Source of the DNA: Acorus gramineus
Lineage: Eukaryota > Streptophyta > Magnoliopsida > Acorales > Acoraceae
Assembly: GCA_030737835.1 (NCBI GenBank)
Contig: CM060855.1
Coordinates: forward strand, 13,542,114-13,606,113
Length of the DNA: 64,000 nucleotides
Reading direction: 5' to 3'
Both the position numbers and the translations under genes were made by a program. Below are positions 59,054 to 64,000 of the stretch, piece by piece. A model generated the notes under the pieces. The model worked only from the letters and a program-made list of their open reading frames with translations. It was not told the DNA's origin and did not search any database. Numbering within the stretch: the first letter of the stretch is position 1; each line of letters starts with the position of its first letter.

Positions 59054-62000
59054 ATGTTGGGGCTTACAATACCATGTCAGTTTTCGATTTCATCCTCTCA
59101 TCTGAGGATCTCACCAGCCCCAAAATCCACCTTCAATGGAATCCGACTGAAATCCCAAGCGATGGTGATGACTCCACCACATCCGCATCCACTGCGTAGC
59201 CATCCATCATCGACGGTGAAGATGATGGCGAAGAGGGAGGAGGAGTTAAAGGAGATACGGTTGAAATCGACAGAGGAGATAAACGAGGAAGTGGTCGATC
59301 TCAAAGGGGAGCTCTTGATGCTCCGCCTCCAGAGGTCCGCCCGGAATGAGTTCAAGTCCAGTGAGTTCGGCCGCATGCGAAAGAGGGTAACTAACAATTC
59401 TCTATTGGTTTCTTTCCCGGTTGTTAAAAGTTTGAAAATTTAATGTCTTTGGGATGTTTTTGATGCTCCTGTAGTTGAATTTTTATTATGTTTTTTGTTT
59501 ATGAAAAGTTTAATTAAATTGTTGTTGTTGTTTGTAAAAAACTAAACATGGGTACTTCCTTGGTGATTTGTTTGTGTGTAATTTGTTACATTTCAAAGGA
59601 ATTTTGAAGACACGATGAGAAAATACATATGAACCCATAGATCCATTGAATACAATCAAACTATATAAATTTATATCAACCTTGGGTTTTTTTTTTTTCA
59701 AATGTTATTTCTAACAGTTTTTATCTTGAATTAATACTTGGTTATGCTGAATTAATTGTTTTCAATCCATAGAAATTTTGAGTACATTGGACTATAGCTG
59801 AATTTTTATTATCATTATTTTTTATAAAGATGATAGATCTTAGCTTTGGGGATGTCTTTTTCTTCAATAAAAATGTTACTTGTATCCTTCTTGGGGGGAA
59901 CGATTATCTTCAATTCAAGGAATGTGGAAAGTTATCAAAAAGTTTAACAGGAAGAAAGATAGGGTTAAGAAGGAATTCAGTTCATGTCTAAAAATCCATT
60001 CAGTTGATTTGGCATGCAATTTATTGAAATATCTGGTTATCCAGAAACGAGTTCATTTGAAGAAAACAATAATAACGTAGGTACCAGGTAGGTGTTTTGG
60101 GATGTCTAAAGATTGGGGAAAGAAAATTATGGGGATATCTATTGTGATCTTGTGTAGGATTAGGCTAGTAGCCACTGCGTGGTTTATATGTTTTTTATTT
60201 CTCTTTCCTGTTCTTGAAGACTCTCTCTCTGAATCCTTTGATATTTACCGTATAGTTAATATTTGGTGGACATTTTGAAATTCCTCTTGTGGGACTATGC
60301 AAGACCTATAGAGGTGAATAGGTTTATATTAAAACTCTTTTAATCAATTTTATTCTAATATGTGATGCGTCTAAACTTTTGAGTTTGTAAAATTAATGTG
60401 TCTAGATCTAAGACATTAATTTCATTCAGTTTCTACAATATTATTAGTCAGTTGAAGATCTAGATTTATATTCAGTTGAAGATCTTGATGGAAGCCTCTA
60501 AAGGAAAAATCACTAGACTTTGTCCAGAAAAACACTTCAGTAAAGACTAAAGAGTAATAGATTGAGAGACTTACAACATGACACTATGACTCAGGTGCTA
60601 ACTAATTCAAACCCTTGTACCTAACCTGTCATATCCGCATCTCTGGACTCTGATAAGCGCTAGAAAGATCGTCTTTGGATCATGACTACTTTCAAACAGT
60701 TTTCCTGTGTTCGAATGCCAGCATGTTTGTCGCACATTCACTCAATAATTAAATCACTTAATAAAATGAAAGTTACCTGTTGACTTCAAGATATTGGATC
60801 ACTGTTAAAACTGATTTAAACCAATTGAAATTTCTGGAAAACAAAAAGTTATCTTTGTGGTTATTCAAACGCCTGCCAAATGGTTCAATGTTTCTTGAAC
60901 ATTACTTTTTGTGGAAAATGAACTATTCGAATGGTTGAATGTTTGAACATTAATAATTAAATGCCAAAATTAAATTTCCCTGAGTCGTATTCTAGCATTA
61001 TGATAAAGTCAATTTACTCAAGTTTTAAAACAATGAACTTTTGTCTACAACTTAAGGAAAAAGTGTGTTCTAAGCACTTACCAATCTATGAGACATGGTT
61101 TAATTTGGATTGGTATTCATAGAGTGATTTTCAATGGACTGACCAACCAATTACCAATCTGGACTTCGAATTACAGTAACTTTACATATTTTATACCAGA
61201 ATTGGACAACACTTATTAACTATGGATTAACATGTCCCACTGATTTTCAAAAAGATGAATAATTAAAGCAACTATAAATTGTTTTTTGTTCATATATTTA
61301 CAAAAACAAAGCTATTCACATCTAATCTTGAAAATGAATATACAAGGATTTCCAAAAGTGTTACAAGAAATACCAAATATTGTTCTTGATTATGGTTACT
61401 TATGTTTCCCTGTCCTTGCACAAGATAGGGTTGGTTCTCGTATGATAGATAACTACATGTGAATTTTAGTCTTTGTTTCCACATCCCATTGAGCTCTTTT
61501 ATGAAGGAAGATAGAGGATGTCTGCGGTTGATAGTTTTTAAATTTTTGTTTCAAGCTATAGAGCCTGTACACAACACTGTATTGCTTGTGGAGAGTCAAA
61601 TGCGCATTTCATATACCTTTCCAGTAAAAACCTAGGATGATTATATTTCTACTGACAAGTTTTTCATGTTCGTAGAGGATCACTAAGTGATTAAGGAGCT
61701 AAGCCAAGCTATTGCCAGTGTTTGAAAGTTTCTTGCCTCTGGCCCATCCCACAGGACTACATTATAGATTTATAGTGCTTTGGACTTATTGCAAATCCAA
61801 TCTTCACAAATTGGCAACCTTAATACATCTGAAAAGAAAAAAATTCTTAACAGGGTTTGGATTTTGTTTTTCAGTAGGCAATCTGTTTTTTCACCTCTCT
61901 TTGATATGTTTACCATGCGAATAATTTGGTAGATGCCCCACCTTTCTCTAGGAAATGTTCTTCAGGAGGATATAGGGTTCCTGTAAAGTCTCGTGATCTA

Positions 62001-62729
62001 CTGATCCCCATCCATCATTCGTATTGTAACTGAAATAGTTTATAGCAATCCGTTTCTACATCCACCATTTAGAACAAAGAGATGTTGAAACTTCATTTGG
62101 GTGGGTGCCTGCTTCACCAGTTGTTGGAGTATTAAGACAGACTTGTTAGGTTATTTGGGTAGATGGGCATAACCTACTGGTTGCTCCTTGGAATCCAGGA
62201 TGATGCACATTATGTTTCTTTTCAATGTTTTTTTTTTTTACTAATAAGAAAGAATGTTTCACTGAGGTCCGAACCAAAAAAGGTTGGACTATTTACTCAT
62301 CTAGCTTGTCTACCTGAAATATCAGGGCATTTTGAAGAGATCCTTTGCTTCCATAATCTTTATGAAAAAAGATAAAAAGATTTAATCTTGTCTTACAAAG
62401 AGGTATCAGTTTGAATTTCTTCAGGATGGGTTTATCTAGGTATTTGTTTCTCTTGGATGGATAATTATTTGGCTAGTTTAACCTTATGTAAGGTAAATAC
62501 TCTTAAACTTTGTTTCCCTTTAATTCTCTTACCATTGTTTTCCTATAAATCACAGATTGCCCGCATGCTTACAGTGAAGAGAGAAAGAGAGATAGAGGAG
62601 GGAATCAACAAGAGGTTGTCCAGAAAGCTTGACCGGAGATGGAAAAAGAGCATTGTTGTAAGGCCGCCTCCATCTCTAAGGAAGCAGCAAGAGGAGCAGA
62701 AAGCAGCAGAGGCAGAGAAATCATCGTGA
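59054..62729 (+). CDS. RPL29: 50S ribosomal protein L29, chloroplastic (two exons)
   Basis: Exon 1 is 59054..59386 (ends AAGAGG before GTAACT) and exon 2 is 62556..62729 (after AAATCACAG, ends TGA). Phase 0 at the junction; 168 residues. Residues 1-55 are rich in Ser, Pro and Arg with few acids, a chloroplast transit peptide. Residues ~57-130 form the uL29 domain: KREEELKEIRLKSTEEINEE, DLKGELLMLRLQ, then RMLTVKREREIEEGINKRLS after the splice. The C-terminal extension (WKKSIVVRPPPSLRKQQEEQ, Ala/Glu-rich end) is typical of the plastid form. The protein binds 23S rRNA near the peptide exit tunnel of the plastid ribosome. The gene is divergent from the DENND6-like gene. Confidence 0.93.
59387..62555 (+). 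other. 3.2-kb intron of RPL29
   Basis: GT-AG intron splitting the uL29 domain. AT-rich and free of credible frames. I found no transposon ends in it. Confidence 0.8.
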
Positions 62730-63727
62730 GAATGAGCAAAGGCGATGATGGTTTGATATTTTGTGGTTTGGTGACGTACTTAACTTGGTTTTACCTTTAT
62801 CAATGCATTGAATTAAACAGTGCTTTTATTTCTAGTTGCACATTGTCACTGTCACGTATTAAGACTTGAGCTGCTGCGGCATCCATTTTTTCTTGCTTGT
62901 CCATATCTTGTTAGCTTTGAGTTACCATTTCAGAGCCACTGATTCGGATGGAAGTGAATGAACTATAAGAACCCTTCCTTACAAATGACCTCCTGTAAGT
63001 TGGATGATGTTCTCTCATGTTTTTTCAGAGCTGATGATATAAGAGCATTGCATGATCCGGGTAACCATTAATTCGAGGGATATTGACCTAAAATGGCCAA
63101 GATGATCTACAAGATCTCAAGGTTGATCTTGATGATTCTCTTGGGTGATCTTTGGTGTTCCTATTGGAGTGTAAGTTACAGTGATCCTCCTATATAATTA
63201 CTAAAGTTGAGTTACATGATCCTCTAAAGTTAATCTATGTGATCCTCTTGGATTTGATATATGTTATCCCCCCTACTATTCGAGTGTAGTTTATGCATAA
63301 GGCATGAATTTAATTGCAATGTAACCCATGGGGCAGGAGATCAACACACTGGAGATCGAAATTCATACCTTGAGTTTTTAAGCACGGTTATACCACAATT
63401 CCCATACCCCAGCCAGATATCCATAATCGATACAATGTTACATGTCCACACATAATGTGTTGTAAGATCATCACCAATATCTTGGGGAAAAACACACCAA
63501 TTCATGCAAATGAATTTCAAATAGGCACTCCTCACACCTGTTTAAACAACAGTGGTTTTGGACTTCTTCACAGTAAACAGAGACAGATACATCATTTACA
63601 AATTTGGAGTTCCTAAAGCCAGCAAGTACTGCGTTTTAATTTCAAAATGCTTAACAATAACCCTTGCAGAATTTAGAGGCAAAGATAACTGATTAAAGAA
63701 CGGATAACACAAAAGGGCATGATTGAT
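62730..63727. other. RPL29 3' UTR and convergent intergenic region
   Basis: The first ~150-250 bases are the probable RPL29 3' UTR. Between 63110 and 63270 the phrase TGATCCTC(T/C)T recurs several times as a loose short repeat. The two flanking genes converge here, less than 1 kb apart. No further gene is seen. Confidence 0.45.
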
Positions 63728-64000
63728 TTAGCTGGTGATGTAGGTCCACCACTTGTATAAACCAAACCCGTAGACAACAGTGTACAAGATCGTCCTCAAT
63801 GGATAGAATTTAAAGCTGCAGAAAAGGAGACAGTTGGTATTAGCAATGCCGATACAGAAATTTTATTTTTATAGAGTACATCTAACAGACTGCAATTTTA
63901 TGTCCATGTTCACCCTATCTCTGTCATGGTGTCACCTTACCATAATCCAATGTCTGCTTGCACTGACCTTGATAATATTTTATTTGTCACCTGGGAAAGG
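63728..64000 (-). CDS. 3' end of an unidentified minus-strand gene
   Basis: The last coding exon is 63815..63728: it follows a TTTTCTGCAG acceptor and ends in TAA. It encodes an aromatic, hydrophobic C-terminus, FYPLRTILYTVVYGFGLYKW followed by WTYITS, which could be a membrane or membrane-near segment. A possible upstream exon ends at 63991 (CCTTTCCCAG before GTGACA). It has the right phase for the junction, but the donor is weak. I do not recognise the family; the rest lies beyond the window. Confidence 0.45.

Noticed and set aside
1..64000. Search for a new defence, biosynthetic or regulatory gene system
   Set aside because: The genes present are unrelated single plant genes separated by transposons; no co-oriented cluster or novel catalytic domain set was found.

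Overview
The window is nuclear DNA of a flowering plant. The evidence is split genes with GT-AG introns, a plastid-targeted ribosomal protein gene, a plant-type DENN-domain gene, a PPR relic, and a dense layer of plant transposable elements (Ty1/copia, Ty3/gypsy-like LTRs, hAT, PIF/Harbinger, Mutator-like foldbacks, Helitron, tRNA-derived SINE). The species cannot be named from the sequence. Most non-genic DNA is strongly AT-rich, while first exons are GC-rich.

Layout. (1) 1-963: last three exons of a plus-strand gene for a basic protein. (2) 1684-11786: a decayed Ty1/copia element with LTRs and a perfect 5-bp target duplication (CATAT). A hAT element (1975-4248) sits in its 5' LTR. Its interior carries a Helitron (5064-6775), a Tourist-like MITE (6938-7269) and a SINE (8815-9032). 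(3) 11801-12078: foldback MITE. (4) 12799-14933: a structurally complete non-autonomous LTR retrotransposon (TSD CTTTG, tRNA-Met primer site, polypurine tract) with only a gag-like start and the tail of pol. (5) 16000-19112: a PPR pseudogene fragment, then a two-exon minus-strand gene for a 236-residue N-myristoylation-motif protein. (6) 19331-23186: a PIF/Harbinger-type element with a Myb/SANT remnant. (7) 24228-28037 and 41555-43802: two copies of one block about 17 kb apart. (8) 30276-32852: a solo LTR (TSD ATCAT). (9) 33119-37222: a tandem duplication whose first copy was hit by a hAT-like element that itself carries a Mutator-like foldback. (10) 44689-45352: a Mutator-like MITE.

(11) 47883-56993 is a minus-strand DENND6-type gene. 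I assembled three exons with matching reading phase, including a last coding exon beyond a 7.1-kb intron. (12) 59054-62729 is a plus-strand gene for chloroplast ribosomal protein L29 (two exons, 168 residues). These two genes diverge, and their shared upstream region holds two palindromic MITEs. (13) 63728-64000 holds the 3' end of a further minus-strand gene.

The genes are unrelated housekeeping or unknown genes; there is no operon or gene cluster. I found no new defence, biosynthetic or regulatory system. The most interesting content is the nested transposon history, which can be ordered from empty sites kept inside the window, together with two spliced gene models that simple ORF calling misses.
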